Shown one piece after another: positions 43,837-54,817 of a DNA stretch of 64,000 bases. The notes under the pieces were generated by a model. The model was not told where the DNA came from. It did not search any database and saw nothing but the letters and a program-made list of their open reading frames with translations. The stretch's first letter is position 1; every line of letters starts with the position of its first letter. The position numbers and the translations under genes are program-made. The DNA is from Flavobacterium sedimenticola. GTDB lineage: Bacteria; Bacteroidota; Bacteroidia; Flavobacteriales; Flavobacteriaceae. Where the stretch lies: contig NZ_JASGBP010000005.1 in NCBI RefSeq assembly GCF_030053345.1, positions 1 to 64,000 of the forward strand, read 5' to 3'.

Positions 43837-44103
43837 ATGAAAATCAATTACTTAAATCAGGGAATGGTGAAAAAAAGTTATCGCTGTTCTCTATTGGGAC
43901 ATCGCTTTGTAGAGACCAAAAAAATAAACAACCACTTTAGTGAATACGAATGCGACGTTTGCCGTTTGCAAGCGACCAACGATTACCGAGGTCATAAAAT
44001 AACACTGACTTCTAAGCTTAAAGACATCAATGAGACGTTGTTTTATCTGAATTTGAAGAAAGAATTTGTTGCTCGTTTTTACTTCTCCAAAAAAGACCGG
44101 TAA
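43837..44103 (+). CDS. Small putative zinc-binding protein
   Basis: Protein of 88 aa; an alternative start at 43864 gives 79 aa. CSLLGHRFVETKKINNHFSEYECDVC places Cys/His pairs around 23 residues apart, as in the zinc-ribbon-like DUF1660 prophage family. The C-terminal part (ETLFYLNLKKEFVARFYFSKKDR) is basic and aromatic. No other phage gene is nearby. Function unknown. Confidence 0.6.
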   Translation: MKINYLNQGMVKKSYRCSLLGHRFVETKKINNHFSEYECDVCRLQATNDYRGHKITLTSKLKDINETLFYLNLKKEFVARFYFSKKDR

Positions 44104-44149
44104 CAAATTTGGGTTTCAATCGTCATACCATAAATCAAAAAACTGACCC

Positions 44150-45046
44150 TTGGAATCACCCATACTTACCATTCGGAATTTAAAAAAAAATTACGGCAAA
44201 ATTCAGGCCGTAAAAGATGTGTCGTTAGAAATACACAAAGGAAATGTTTATGGAATCTTAGGCCCTAACGGTAGCGGAAAATCAACTACCTTAGGCATTG
44301 TGCTCAACGTAGTCAACAAGACCTCGGGAGAGTATAGTTGGTTTGGCGGTCAAATGCAAACCCACGAAGCCCTCAAAAAAGTAGGAGCCATAATCGAACG
44401 GCCCAACTTTTACCCTTACATGACCGCCAAGGAAAACCTCGAATTGGTATGTAAAATAAAAGGGATTAACTACAGTAAAGTCAACGAAAAACTGGAAATT
44501 GTCGGGCTCATCGAAAGAAAAGACAGCAAGTTCAAGACTTTTTCATTAGGGATGAAACAACGATTAGCCATTGCTTCTGCCTTATTGAACGATCCCGAAA
44601 TATTAATCCTCGACGAGCCTACTAATGGGTTAGATCCACAGGGAATTCATCAAATCAGAGATATTATCCGCCTAATTGCCTCTCAAGGAACTACTATCTT
44701 GTTGGCTTCTCACCTGCTCGATGAAGTAGAAAAAGTGTGCAGTCATGTGTTGGTCTTACGATTAGGCGAAATCTTATACAATGGCACGGTTAACGGAATG
44801 ATTGCTCATGACGGGTATTTCGAATTGCAAGCTGCCGATATGGCTAAACTCACTGAAGCTTTGGAGCATCATCCTGATTTAGAAAAGACAATACTCACAG
44901 AGGGTAAAGTAAACGCGCATTTTAAAAACCACACAGATGCGGCAGCCCTTAATAAATACTTAATGGAACGACATATTTATTTAAATCACTTGGTATTAAA
45001 AAAATTGAGTTTGGAAGAGCAATTTTTAACATTAACCAACAAATAA
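44150..45046 (+). CDS. ABC transporter ATP-binding protein, CcmA/BcrA type
   Basis: Protein of 298 aa with Walker A GPNGSGKST, Q-loop, signature FSLGMKQRLAIASALLNDPEILILDEPTNGLDP and switch His in ASHLLDEVEKVC. The C-terminal domain after 215 is typical of the drug/bacitracin/polysaccharide exporter family. The start TTG at 44150 (MESPILTIRNLKKNYGK) seems right because the N-terminus aligns with the family and no in-frame ATG lies near. Eleven bases separate its stop from the permease. Confidence 0.9.
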   Translation: MESPILTIRNLKKNYGKIQAVKDVSLEIHKGNVYGILGPNGSGKSTTLGIVLNVVNKTSGEYSWFGGQMQTHEALKKVGAIIERPNFYPYMTAKENLELVCKIKGINYSKVNEKLEIVGLIERKDSKFKTFSLGMKQRLAIASALLNDPEILILDEPTNGLDPQGIHQIRDIIRLIASQGTTILLASHLLDEVEKVCSHVLVLRLGEILYNGTVNGMIAHDGYFELQAADMAKLTEALEHHPDLEKTILTEGKVNAHFKNHTDAAALNKYLMERHIYLNHLVLKKLSLEEQFLTLTNK

Positions 45047-45056
45047 TCGCCGGGAT

Positions 45057-45893
45057 ATGAAAAGATTACTCGCCATCGAATTGCAAAAGATATGGAAAAA
45101 CAGAGCCAGCAAAGTATTAACCATCGGGTATTTTGTAATTCTCTCCTTTATTGCCTTGATTGCCTCTATAAAATTTGATTTCGGAAATTTTAAAATCCAT
45201 TTTGCCGAAATGGGAATTTTTAACTTCCCGTTTATTTGGCATTTTAATACTTGGATGGCATCATTGCTGAAATTCTTTTTGGCTGTGGTTATTGTATCGA
45301 TGATGGCCAACGAATACAGCTATGGCACGTTAAAACAAAACCTGATAGACGGCATGAGCAAAAAAGAATTTTTGCTTTCCAAATTTCTTACCGTATTGGC
45401 ATTTGCATTAGGCTCGACTTTTTTCGTATTTGTCATGTCGCTGTTGTTAGGCTATAATTTTTCTTCTTATACCGAAATCGGAATTGTTTTCTCCGACATG
45501 GAATATTTATTGGCCTATTTTGTAAAGCTACTCGGCTTCTTTTCTTTTTGTTTGTTTTTAGGCGTACTCATCAAACGCTCAGCCTTTGCTATTGGGTTCT
45601 TATTCATCTGGTTTTTGATAGAGAAAATTTCATACGGGTTCATGAAATTTGAAATTTTCGACAAAAATCCGATGGTAGATAAGATATACGCTTTTATGCC
45701 TCTGGAATCGATGAGCAATTTAATCATAGAACCTTTCACACGTTTGAGTGTGATACAAAACATACAAACGGCCGTTGGAGAGAACAATACCAAAGACTAT
45801 GACATCCATGTCTCTTCCATTTTAATCGTATTAGTTTGGACCGCCATTTTCTTATTTTCATCCTATACCATAATCAAAAAACGAGATCTATAA
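45057..45893 (+). CDS. ABC transporter permease
   Basis: Inner-membrane protein of 278 aa with six predicted helices, partner of the ATPase at 44150. The start MKRLLAIELQKIWKNRASKVLTIGYFVIL and MANEYSYGTLKQNLIDGMSKKEFLLSKFLTV (coupling helix) are typical of ABC-2 type permeases in bacitracin/lantibiotic immunity-like exporters. Substrate unknown. A long-stem terminator follows. Confidence 0.87.
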   Translation: MKRLLAIELQKIWKNRASKVLTIGYFVILSFIALIASIKFDFGNFKIHFAEMGIFNFPFIWHFNTWMASLLKFFLAVVIVSMMANEYSYGTLKQNLIDGMSKKEFLLSKFLTVLAFALGSTFFVFVMSLLLGYNFSSYTEIGIVFSDMEYLLAYFVKLLGFFSFCLFLGVLIKRSAFAIGFLFIWFLIEKISYGFMKFEIFDKNPMVDKIYAFMPLESMSNLIIEPFTRLSVIQNIQTAVGENNTKDYDIHVSSILIVLVWTAIFLFSSYTIIKKRDL

Positions 45894-45913
45894 TCAATCC
45901 TTCTTCAATTCTT

Positions 45914-45959
45914 AAAGAAAACATAAATAGACTGGTTCTCTTTATGTTTTCTTTTTTAT
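45914..45959 (+). terminator. Intrinsic terminator after the ABC transporter
   Basis: AAAGAAAACATAAA and TTTATGTTTTCTTT form a 14-bp perfect stem, followed by T-rich sequence. Confidence 0.8.
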
Positions 45960-45975
45960 TTTCTAATTTTAGCGA

Positions 45976-48900
45976 ATGAAAAAGAAGGTATTATTTTTTT
46001 TACTATTCGCCGTAATATCAATTACAAATTGTTTCCCACAGTTTAGCAAAACCCATTACATTCCGCCCATTTCAGGGTCAACCAATGTGGCCGCCGAAGA
46101 ACAATATTTGTACATCTCTTCTCCCAGCATCAATCCTGTTAATTTCAGAATCATTGAACTCGGTGGCTCTACCATTGCCGGTACGGTTTCTCGAGACACG
46201 CCTTATATCCATTACGTAGGTTACGGTAACGATACACAGCTTCATGTAGACGCAAGCGTAAGCAACTCGGTATTTTACAACAAAGGATACATCGTGGAAG
46301 CCGATGACATGATTTATGTATCCGCCCGAGTCACCGCCGGGACTGGTTTTCAGGCCGGTGAGTTAGTCATGAAAGGAAAAGCCTCTTTGGGAACTCGATT
46401 CCGAATTGGGGCCTTAACGAATAGCGCAGTAGCTAACTATTTTGATATTCACACCACATTTATTTCTGTTTTAGCCACCGAAAATAATACAACGGTTAAT
46501 TTTAGCGACTTTGGCCCCGGCATTCAACCTATTAACAGTCTAAATGGAGACAATCCATTCAGTGTTGTTTTGAATAGTGGTGAGAGTTATGTAATGGCCG
46601 TTCAAGGTCCGCTTGATGCTAACCGAGATGGCTTAATCGGGGCACTAGTAACCTCTGACAAACCTATTGCCGTGAATTGCGGCTCTTTCGGAGGAACCAA
46701 TGCTGTGGGGAATTTGGATTTGGGTTTTGATCAAATCGTTCCGATTGAAAGAATCAGTACCAGCGAATATATCTTTATCAAAAGTACCGGGATTGACTTG
46801 GTAGAAACCATAATGTTGGTTGCTGATGTTAATAACACTCAAGTCTTTTTGAGTGGTTCCACAACACCGATTGTAACCCTGAATGCAGGCGACTATGCTG
46901 TTTTGAACGGTTCATATTTTGATGCCAATGGAAATTTATATGTCAGAACTTCCGAAAAAGTTTTTGCCTATCAAAGCATAGGAGACAATAGTTCTTCCGA
47001 TCAAAGAAATCAGGAATTGTTTTTTGTTCCGCCGCTGAGTTGTCAAACACCGCGAATAATCGATAATATTCCCTATATTGACTACGTTGGTTCAAGACAA
47101 TTTACGGGACGAGTTACACTGGTAACTAAAACCGGTGCTGCGCTCAACTTCACTATCGACGGGACCAATTATCCATTAGCCGGGTTACCGCCAACGATTA
47201 ATGTAGATGGCCCTACAAACGTGGTTGGCAATCCGAATTATCAAACCTATGTTATTACTGGTCTGACCGGAAATGTATCTGTTTTCTCCACTGCAGAATT
47301 GTATTTAGCGGCTTACGGAACTAGTGGAGCAGCCACCTTTGGTGGATTTTATTCCGGTTTTACATTCGAACCCGAAATTTCTTTTACCCAACTCGACACC
47401 AATCAGCCCAGCTGTATCCCCAATACCAGTTTATCAGTCAACTCATTAAGTCCGTTTGATACCTTTCAGTGGTTTTTTAATGGCAATCCGATTCCGGGAG
47501 CCACGGCCGGCAACTATACTCCTTCGGCTTTGGGTCCGGGTTATTACATGGTTTCGGCAGCCATTTCGAGTTGTACTTTACCCATCAATTCCAATGAAAT
47601 TCCAGTTAGCTCTTGTCCTATAGATAGTGATAATGACGGGGTTAACAACAATATAGATCTAGATGCGGATAATGACGGTTTAACCAATTGTGATGAATCT
47701 TTCGGCAATCTAAATATCAACGTGTCCAATCCGACTTCAGGCGCTTTTGCTGTCGGCAATTATACCAATACATTTACAGGCGCTGTTAGTTTTTCGGGTA
47801 CGGGTACACCTTCCGCGACGCCAATAACAGGAGATTCGAATGGTAATTTTGTGACGGAAGCTGCTACGGGTAAGCAAAATAGTGTTAGCTACAAAGTCAT
47901 ATTCAACAATCCGGTAAGCATCGATTTAGATTACGCTACTAACGGATCTTTGAGTGACTTGTTTACGTCTGACACCGAAATAAGAGTGAGCTGCCCGGTC
48001 AACCAAACCCTAACGATTCTGAATCCGAATAATCAAATTTTAATCGACACCAACTACGACGGTATTTTTGAAAGTGGTGTGAGTCAATTTTCATCCTTTG
48101 AAATACGATTCCGATTAGACAGTGGTGTGGCATTGCCTTTCGGGACCGGAACTTTTACAATAAAAGGAAACTTAATTAATAGTCTTACCGTTACCAATAT
48201 CAATTTAACAGACGTCAACACCAGTAGAGTAGCGTTGCATCTATCCGCTAGTTGTGTACCCAAAGACAGTGACAATGATGGCATTCCGGATCAAAGAGAC
48301 TATGACAGTGACAACGATACTATACCCGATTTTGCCGAGAACCAAGGCCCTTCTGTTAATGCCTTGTCCAATGTTGATGTGAATCAGGATGGTATTGATG
48401 ACCTATTTGCGACTGGTATAGTTCCCGCTGACAGCGATGGTGACGGTATTCCGAATTATTTAGATTTGGACAGCGACAATGATGGTATTTTTGACATTAT
48501 CGAATCGGGAAATCCGGTACACGCCGGTAACACCAATGGTATGACCGTAAATCCTGTGGGAAGTAACGGTTTGGAAAACAATTCCGAAATTACTGCAAAC
48601 AGTGGTACGCTTAACTTTACACTAGCCGATACTGACAACGATGGCGTATTGAACTACATTGAATCAGACAGCGACGATGATGGCTGTACAGATGTCATAG
48701 AAGCAGGGTATGCAGATGCCAATTCAGACGGTATTTTAGACGCGACCGCTTCGCCGAACATCAACAGTAACGGAACCGTAAACAGCAGTAGCGGCTATAG
48801 TGTACCCAACGGTCAGTATGCCGTTGCAGCACCCATCAGTATTACAACACAACCCCAAAATGTAACGACTTGTGAATTACAATCGGCTGTTTTTACGGTA

Positions 48901-51078
48901 GCGGTTAACGCAGCAAACGCCTACCAATGGCAGGTATCCACTGATAATGGTGTGACTTGGAATTTGATAACCAATAATGCTACCTATTCGGGCGCTACCA
49001 CTACTACGCTAACGGTTTCCAACGTAACGCCTACCATGGCCGGCTACCAATATCGGGTTCGTATTGACCGAATCGGAAACGGCTGCGGTTTAGATTCTGA
49101 TGTGGCTATTTTAACAACTTATGCCCTACCAACAGTAACAACTCCGATTACCTTGAAACAATGTGATGACGATACCGACGGTATCTCTATCTTCAATTTG
49201 ACTCAAAAAAATGACGTCATTTCCACCAATTACCTCAATGAAACATTTACCTATTATACCACTTTAGCCGCGGCTAACGCTCAAAACAGCGCTTTATTAA
49301 TCAACAATCCTATTGCCTATACTTCAGGGAATTCGAGTGTGTATGCCCGAGTGGAAAACAGTAATGGTTGTTATCGTGTGGCGCGTATTGATTTAATCGT
49401 TTCGGTGACTCAAATCCCTGCCGGCTTTGTCATTCCAAATCAATATTTGTGTGATGATTACTTAGACAGCGTAAATGATGATCGCGATGGCATCTCCGGC
49501 CCTTTCAACTTTACGGCTATTCGAAACAGTCTATTGGCTATTTTGCCGGCCAATACCACTGTAACGTTTTATAAAACACAAGCCGATTTCTTGGCAGAAA
49601 CAGACGCTTCCGGAAATTCCCTTGCCATACCTGACATTACCAACTACAGAAACATAGGATTCCCTAATAATCAAACCATTTGGGTTCGTGTCGATAGCAC
49701 TTTGGACAACTCCTGTTATGGTTTTAAAACATTTGACATTGTGGTAGAAGCTTTACCATTTGCCAATCCCATCAATGCCGACAATATTATTCGTCATTGT
49801 GATGACAACCACGACGGCGTTTACGGGTTTGACACCTCGGGAATAACATCCGCTGTTGTAAATGGGCAAACGAATGTAAATGTGCGTTATTTCAGAGCTA
49901 ACGGCACTCCGATTATTCCGTTGCCTAATCCGTTTTATGTCTCCGGAACAGAAACCATTACCGTACGAGTGTCAAACAATACCACGCAAACCGGGGGGCA
50001 ACCGTGTTATGACGAGATGCAACTTCAATTTATTGTAGATGATTTACCGGAGGCTTTTGCGTTGCCTGCCAATGTAACATCAGTATGTGATGATGAACTG
50101 CTTCCTGTAGATCAAGATGGTTTTTATGCATTTGACACAAGTGGTTTTTTAGCGACAATCATAGGAACACAGACCGGTATGAATGTGTATTATTACGATC
50201 AGAGCGGAAATCTGATACCTAATTCTGTTCCGAATGAACTGCCCAATCCGTTCCTTACCACAACGCAGAATGTGACAGTAGTAGTGGAGAATCCCATCAA
50301 TACAAGTTGTACCGCTCAAATGACAATTCCGTTTGTAGTATATCCGACGCCTAAAATTGATACGGAAGAAACCATACTCATTTGTTTACCCGAAACACAA
50401 GCTGTAATTGATGCCGGTTTGTTAGACGGAACGCCTGATTCCAATTACACCTACCAATGGTATCAAAATAACATCATTCTGTCCGGACAAACCCAGTATT
50501 CCATTACGGTAAACACTCCGGGCACTTATAGTGTCACGGTAACCAATGCTAACAATTGTACCAAAACCCGAAGCTTTACGGTAATTGGTTCAGAAATAGC
50601 CAGTATTCAAAACATCGATGTCGTTGATTTAAGCGACATCAATTCGATAGTGGTTAGCGTAACCGGCTCCGGAGATTATGAGTATTCCTTAGACGATGCC
50701 TTAGGTCCGTACCAAGAAAGCAACACCTTCAATAATGTACCTATTGGAATGCATGCGGTGTACATTCGCGACAAAAACGGCTGTGGTGTCATCGGCCCTA
50801 TCACTATACCGGTTTTAGGGATTCCTAAATATTTTACGCCTAATGGAGATGGTTTTCATGATTTTTGGAATATTAAAGGCGCCGGTCAATTTTCAAACGG
50901 ACGTTCTGTTATTTATATTTTTGACAGATTCGGCAAGCTTTTAAAACAAATCAGTCCCCTAAGTGTCGGATGGGATGGCACTTACAACGGCAGCCCTATG
51001 CCGGCAGATGATTATTGGTTTAGTATAGAATTTGAAGACGGTCGCAGTGCCAAAGGACATTTCGCCTTGAAAAGATAA
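45976..51078 (+). CDS. T9SS type B sorting-domain surface protein, IgGFc-binding-like
   Basis: Very large secreted protein, 1700 aa. Signal peptide (ITNCFPQ). An N-terminal IgGFc-binding-like domain ([41 protein letters not shown]...) runs to about 460. Next come Ig-like or PKD-like regions and four aspartate-rich thrombospondin type 3 stretches ([40 protein letters not shown]) that bind calcium. A long Ig-like middle follows. The C-terminal type B sorting domain begins [20 protein letters not shown] and ends [24 protein letters not shown]. Likely surface adhesin. Confidence 0.93.
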   Translation: MKKKVLFFLLFAVISITNCFPQFSKTHYIPPISGSTNVAAEEQYLYISSPSINPVNFRIIELGGSTIAGTVSRDTPYIHYVGYGNDTQLHVDASVSNSVFYNKGYIVEADDMIYVSARVTAGTGFQAGELVMKGKASLGTRFRIGALTNSAVANYFDIHTTFISVLATENNTTVNFSDFGPGIQPINSLNGDNPFSVVLNSGESYVMAVQGPLDANRDGLIGALVTSDKPIAVNCGSFGGTNAVGNLDLGFDQIVPIERISTSEYIFIKSTGIDLVETIMLVADVNNTQVFLSGSTTPIVTLNAGDYAVLNGSYFDANGNLYVRTSEKVFAYQSIGDNSSSDQRNQELFFVPPLSCQTPRIIDNIPYIDYVGSRQFTGRVTLVTKTGAALNFTIDGTNYPLAGLPPTINVDGPTNVVGNPNYQTYVITGLTGNVSVFSTAELYLAAYGTSGAATFGGFYSGFTFEPEISFTQLDTNQPSCIPNTSLSVNSLSPFDTFQWFFNGNPIPGATAGNYTPSALGPGYYMVSAAISSCTLPINSNEIPVSSCPIDSDNDGVNNNIDLDADNDGLTNCDESFGNLNINVSNPTSGAFAVGNYTNTFTGAVSFSGTGTPSATPITGDSNGNFVTEAATGKQNSVSYKVIFNNPVSIDLDYATNGSLSDLFTSDTEIRVSCPVNQTLTILNPNNQILIDTNYDGIFESGVSQFSSFEIRFRLDSGVALPFGTGTFTIKGNLINSLTVTNINLTDVNTSRVALHLSASCVPKDSDNDGIPDQRDYDSDNDTIPDFAENQGPSVNALSNVDVNQDGIDDLFATGIVPADSDGDGIPNYLDLDSDNDGIFDIIESGNPVHAGNTNGMTVNPVGSNGLENNSEITANSGTLNFTLADTDNDGVLNYIESDSDDDGCTDVIEAGYADANSDGILDATASPNINSNGTVNSSSGYSVPNGQYAVAAPISITTQPQNVTTCELQSAVFTVAVNAANAYQWQVSTDNGVTWNLITNNATYSGATTTTLTVSNVTPTMAGYQYRVRIDRIGNGCGLDSDVAILTTYALPTVTTPITLKQCDDDTDGISIFNLTQKNDVISTNYLNETFTYYTTLAAANAQNSALLINNPIAYTSGNSSVYARVENSNGCYRVARIDLIVSVTQIPAGFVIPNQYLCDDYLDSVNDDRDGISGPFNFTAIRNSLLAILPANTTVTFYKTQADFLAETDASGNSLAIPDITNYRNIGFPNNQTIWVRVDSTLDNSCYGFKTFDIVVEALPFANPINADNIIRHCDDNHDGVYGFDTSGITSAVVNGQTNVNVRYFRANGTPIIPLPNPFYVSGTETITVRVSNNTTQTGGQPCYDEMQLQFIVDDLPEAFALPANVTSVCDDELLPVDQDGFYAFDTSGFLATIIGTQTGMNVYYYDQSGNLIPNSVPNELPNPFLTTTQNVTVVVENPINTSCTAQMTIPFVVYPTPKIDTEETILICLPETQAVIDAGLLDGTPDSNYTYQWYQNNIILSGQTQYSITVNTPGTYSVTVTNANNCTKTRSFTVIGSEIASIQNIDVVDLSDINSIVVSVTGSGDYEYSLDDALGPYQESNTFNNVPIGMHAVYIRDKNGCGVIGPITIPVLGIPKYFTPNGDGFHDFWNIKGAGQFSNGRSVIYIFDRFGKLLKQISPLSVGWDGTYNGSPMPADDYWFSIEFEDGRSAKGHFALKR

Positions 51079-51084
51079 TGTGTA

Positions 51085-53112
51085 ATGTTGATTGCTTTTA
51101 AAAAATCCGTATTGATTAAAGTCTGTTGTTTGGTTCTTTTCTTACTAAACCAAACCCTATCGGCTCAATTCATTACCACCAATGAGCAATTCACACCATT
51201 GGAATTGGTCGAAAATATTCTCATTAATTCGGGCTGTGCTTCGGTGAGCAATGTGTCGGTTTCGGGAGGTAATTTCAGTTCCGGAGAAAACAGCTGGGGC
51301 TATTTCAATGCCGGAGGCACCACATTTCCTTTCACCGAAGGTGTCCTTTTGAGTACCGGAAAAATCAGCAATGCGCCCGGACCGAATACCTATGTTTCCG
51401 ATGATACCGTTAGCGGATGGGGTGGAGATGCCGACTTAAATACCGCTTTAAACATCAACAATTCACTGAACGCCACCGTTCTGGAGTTCGACTTTATTCC
51501 GCTGGGAAATCAAATCAGTTTTGACTATATCTTCGCTTCCGAAGAATACCACGGTACGGCTACGTGTCAGTACTCCGACGGCTTTGCCTTTTTGCTCAAA
51601 GAAGTCGGGACTTCCACGTATCAGAATCTTGCCTTAATCCCGAATACCAATATTCCGGTCAAAGTAACTTCGGTTCATCCGGCCATACCGGGTGGTTGTC
51701 CGGCTCAAAACGAGCAATACTTTGACACCTTCAACGGAGCCAACTCGCCAACCAATTTTAATGGTCAAACCAAAGTTTTGACCGCCAAGGCCAACGTAAT
51801 TCCGGGACAGCAATACCATATCAAATTGGTGATTGCCGATGAAGGCAATTACCGTTACGATTCGGCTATTTTCTTAAAAGGGAGCAGTTTTTCGGTAGGT
51901 GTTGATTTAGGAGAAGACCGAACGTTTGCCAATCAAAATCCGGTGTGTTTTGACGAAGTGCTCACTTTAGACGGTACGGCCGTCGGTGCTCAAAATTACC
52001 AGTGGCTCTTTAACGGAAATCCGATGACCGGAGAAAATACCGCCACTTTAACCTTCTCGCCGCCCTACACTGCTACTCAAAACGGAACCTATACCTTAGT
52101 TACCGGTTATTCGCCCACTTGTACCACGCATTCGGACATTACTTTAGACTTTTCTCCAATTGTGTCTATTGGCCAAACACAGTATTCATTTTGCGACAGT
52201 GATAGCAATCAGGACGGAATCAGCACGGTAGCGACTGCTGATGTTGTACCGACCGTGTTTACAAACTTACCCTCAGGATTTCAAGTCGGTTTGTTTGATA
52301 GTCCAACAAGTGTCAATCCGTTACCGGCTACTTTTCAAAACAACACCGCTTATCAGCAAACCTACTACGCTAAAATTCTGAACAATTCCTGCTACGATGC
52401 CGTACCGATTACCTTGACCATTTTGACTTTTCCGGATTTGATCCAGGATGAAACCGTACCGCTTTGTCTGAATGTTCCCGTGGTATTGGAAGCACAATCG
52501 GGTTATTCCAACTACGTTTGGAGTACCGGAGAAAGCGGTGCGACTATTGTGGCAACCTTGCCCGGCTCTTACACGGTTTCATTTGAAAATGCCTCGGGTT
52601 GTTCCCGAACCCAAACCTTCACGGTGATAGGCTCGGAGGCTGCTCAAATAGACGATATTATTATCAATGACTTCGGCTCTCAAAATACGGTTGAAATTGT
52701 AGCCTCGGGCATGGGCGATTACGAGTATTCGATTGATGGTATTCAGTATCAAAGCACTCCGGTGTTTACCCAACTCAATGGTTTGCAATACACCGCTTAC
52801 GTAAGAAACAAAAAAGGATGTGGCATTACCACACAGCCTTTTTTCTTGATTCAAATTCCAAAGTACTTTACCCCGAATGGTGATGGCATTCACGATATGT
52901 GGTACATAAAAAATTTAACCTTACGAGGTTTATCTCAAGCGATAATCACTATTTTTGATCGTTACGGAAAAATAATCACCTGCTTTTCGGGTGCTTCGTA
53001 TGGTTGGGATGGCACCTATAACAACCGACTCCTACCGGCCGATGATTATTGGTTTACCTTAAGTACGGCAAAAGAAGTACTAATACGTGGTCACTTTTCC
53101 TTAAAAAGATAA
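51085..53112 (+). CDS. T9SS type B sorting-domain protein with choice-of-anchor L domain
   Basis: Protein of 675 aa. Signal peptide ends LSAQ. The choice-of-anchor L domain covers about 30-270 (SGCASVSNVSVSGGNFSSGENSWGYFNAGGTTFPFTEGVLLSTGKIS ... FDYIFASEEYHG). Ig-like parts follow. The C-terminal half (CSRTQTFTVIGSEAAQIDDI to HFSLKR) is clearly paralogous to that of the preceding gene. It carries the type B sorting signal [20 protein letters not shown] and ends in a basic KR. Six bases separate the two genes, so they are cotranscribed. Confidence 0.93.
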   Translation: MLIAFKKSVLIKVCCLVLFLLNQTLSAQFITTNEQFTPLELVENILINSGCASVSNVSVSGGNFSSGENSWGYFNAGGTTFPFTEGVLLSTGKISNAPGPNTYVSDDTVSGWGGDADLNTALNINNSLNATVLEFDFIPLGNQISFDYIFASEEYHGTATCQYSDGFAFLLKEVGTSTYQNLALIPNTNIPVKVTSVHPAIPGGCPAQNEQYFDTFNGANSPTNFNGQTKVLTAKANVIPGQQYHIKLVIADEGNYRYDSAIFLKGSSFSVGVDLGEDRTFANQNPVCFDEVLTLDGTAVGAQNYQWLFNGNPMTGENTATLTFSPPYTATQNGTYTLVTGYSPTCTTHSDITLDFSPIVSIGQTQYSFCDSDSNQDGISTVATADVVPTVFTNLPSGFQVGLFDSPTSVNPLPATFQNNTAYQQTYYAKILNNSCYDAVPITLTILTFPDLIQDETVPLCLNVPVVLEAQSGYSNYVWSTGESGATIVATLPGSYTVSFENASGCSRTQTFTVIGSEAAQIDDIIINDFGSQNTVEIVASGMGDYEYSIDGIQYQSTPVFTQLNGLQYTAYVRNKKGCGITTQPFFLIQIPKYFTPNGDGIHDMWYIKNLTLRGLSQAIITIFDRYGKIITCFSGASYGWDGTYNNRLLPADDYWFTLSTAKEVLIRGHFSLKR

Positions 53113-54032
53113 TGCCTATGAAAACATTATGGATTGTTTTTTTATTGAGTCTGTGTATGGTGAGTAAGGCTCAGATTTCGCTTCATAGCGGAACGATACA
53201 ACGATTTGAAAATTTTGAATCCCGCTACATCCCGTCGCGGAACATTGACGTGTGGTTGCCCGATGGTTATTCGGCCGATGAGAAGTATGCCGTTTTGTAT
53301 ATGCATGATGGTCAAATGCTTTTTGATGCTAATACAACCTGGAACAAACAAGCTTGGGAAGTAGACGAAGTCGCTTGGAAATTAAATGCCGATGGTAAAG
53401 TAAAAAAATTTATTGTTGTGGGTATTTGGAATATCCAGGAAAAAAGACATCCGGAATATTTTCCTCAAAAACCTTATGAAAATCTCACGGCTGTCCAAAA
53501 AGACACTATCACGGCTCAACTTCAAAAAGCAGGAAGGACAAAAGAGATCTTCAAACCTTACTCTGATTTGTATTTGAAGTTTTTGGTAACCGAATTGAAA
53601 CCCTTCATAGACAAAAGATTTTCCACTGCTACGGACAAAGACAATACTTTTATAGCCGGCTCCAGCATGGGCGGTTTAATTTCGTTGTATGCGATTTGTG
53701 AATACCCGGAAGTATTTGGCGGAGCCGCTTGTTTGTCGACGCATTGGCCCGGTATTTTTGCCGTGGAAAACAATCCGATTCCGGACGCTTTCTATGCCTA
53801 TTTGCGTGAAAAACTACCCAATCCTAAAACCCATCGTATTTATTTTGATTATGGCGATCAAACCTTAGATGCTTTGTACCCGCCGTTACAACAAAAAGCA
53901 GATGGCCTGATGCGTGAAAAAGGATTCACCGAAACACAATGGATTACACGGTATTTCCCGGGTAAAAATCATTCCGAAGAAGCGTGGGCAGAGAGATTGC
54001 ATATTCCGATAGAATTTCTACTCAAAAAGTAA
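53112..54032 (+). CDS. Esterase-like alpha/beta hydrolase, secreted
   Basis: Protein of 306 aa with signal peptide (MPMKTLWIVFLLSLCMVSKAQ). The core resembles the esterase D / enterochelin esterase family: NIDVWLPDGYSADEKYAVLYMHDGQMLFD, nucleophile in FIAGSSMGGLISLYA, an Asp after YFDYGDQTLD and a His in GKNHSEEAWAERL. The ATG overlaps the stop codon of the preceding gene (TAATG); a second ATG is at 53118. The overlap indicates coupling with the two T9SS proteins. Substrate unknown. Confidence 0.88.
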   Translation: MPMKTLWIVFLLSLCMVSKAQISLHSGTIQRFENFESRYIPSRNIDVWLPDGYSADEKYAVLYMHDGQMLFDANTTWNKQAWEVDEVAWKLNADGKVKKFIVVGIWNIQEKRHPEYFPQKPYENLTAVQKDTITAQLQKAGRTKEIFKPYSDLYLKFLVTELKPFIDKRFSTATDKDNTFIAGSSMGGLISLYAICEYPEVFGGAACLSTHWPGIFAVENNPIPDAFYAYLREKLPNPKTHRIYFDYGDQTLDALYPPLQQKADGLMREKGFTETQWITRYFPGKNHSEEAWAERLHIPIEFLLKK

Positions 54033-54041
54033 ACGCTAGCC

Positions 54042-54078
54042 CATTTGAAATTAAAAGGAGGAAGCCCTGTGGGCTTCA
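54042..54078. repeat. Hairpin element, CATTTGAAATTAAAAGGAG family, partial copy
   Basis: CATTTGAAATTAAAAGGAG (54042-54060) matches 33796-33814 exactly (complement). It is followed by GAAGCCC-TGT-GGGCTTC, where the stem differs in sequence from that at 33741-33814 but pairs, so the two copies covary. Confidence 0.7.
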
Positions 54079-54110
54079 GGTATTTTTCATTTTTTCTAAA
54101 CATAATGCTT

Positions 54111-54274
54111 TAGCCCGGATTCCTTAGGCAGTGGCTTCGCTCGTGTGAAGTGAAATCCTTTTTGGGTTTCTTTTTTATCAGACTTCGATAAGCTCAGTCT
54201 GACATGTAGCCGTATTTTGCTTTGATTTGTAAAGAAAACCCAAAAGATTGCAACGGATAGCCGGATAAGCTTCC
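54111..54274. repeat. Interspersed palindromic element, TAGCCC family, copy 2
   Basis: TAGCCCGGATTCC at the left, CAACGGATAGCCGGATAAGCTTCC at the right, with pairing inner blocks (CCTTTTTGGGTTTC and GAAAACCCAAAAG). An inner dyad CAGACTT..AGTCTG lies in the loop. Together with the partial element at 54042 this accounts for the 296-base gap between the esterase and the 54329 gene. Confidence 0.65.
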
Positions 54275-54308
54275 AAAAAAAAAAAAGCCACCAACTTGCG
54301 TTGATGGC
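54275..54308 (-). terminator. Terminator of the 54329 lipoprotein gene
   Basis: On the minus strand: GCCATCAAC, loop GCAA, GTTGGTGGC, followed by 12 T residues. Confidence 0.88.
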
Positions 54309-54328
54309 CGGTGAATTCTAATTTCCTT

Positions 54329-54790
54329 TTATTTGGTAAATGTCATTACAGCTTTGTGGTTGCCCTGTTGGCTGGAAAGTACCAATTTGTTGGCAGACAA
54401 TTCGTCTACCGTCATGGTATCGGTCTTTTTGGTGGTTGGGTTAGTAACCATCAACTGAGAACCGTTGAGCGTATACGTCGCCGAAATGGGCTCGACCATA
54501 GGGTTTTTGTAGGTCATGCTGCCGTCTTCGTTAAACGTATAAACCGTTTCGGCAATCATTTGTTTTTTCATGTCTTCGATGACTTTTTCCTTGCCTTTAG
54601 GCACTTCCATTCCTAAATCGACATCAGACATTTTCCAGGTTCCGACTATGGAAGCCGTTTCGGCCTCGGCGGCCGGTTCGGCTGCTGTGGTGGTCGTTGT
54701 GGTTTCTTCGGTTGCTTTTGCGGTGTCGCTTTTGCAAGCATTAAAGACGAATGCTCCGGCTACAGCCATCATAAAAATTGCTTTTTTCAT
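54329..54790 (-). CDS. Small lipocalin-like lipoprotein
   Basis: Lipoprotein of 153 aa: lipobox VFNAC19, then a Thr/Ala/Glu-rich spacer (ATEETTTTTTAAEPAAEAET). The C-terminal part (SIVGTWKMSDVDLGMEVPKGKEKVIEDMKKQMIAETVYTFNEDGSMTYKNP) is typical of lipocalin-like small envelope proteins. It ends ..VMTFTK. Function unknown; not related closely to the lipoprotein at 3560 except in fold. A strong terminator follows. Confidence 0.8.
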   Translation of the reverse strand: MKKAIFMMAVAGAFVFNACKSDTAKATEETTTTTTAAEPAAEAETASIVGTWKMSDVDLGMEVPKGKEKVIEDMKKQMIAETVYTFNEDGSMTYKNPMVEPISATYTLNGSQLMVTNPTTKKTDTMTVDELSANKLVLSSQQGNHKAVMTFTK

Positions 54791-54817
54791 ATTTGATTGA
54801 GTTTTAAAAATGAGTGA

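Noticed and set aside
43837..44103. Prophage remnant because of the DUF1660-like zinc-ribbon protein
   Set aside because: No other phage-type genes are seen within the window.
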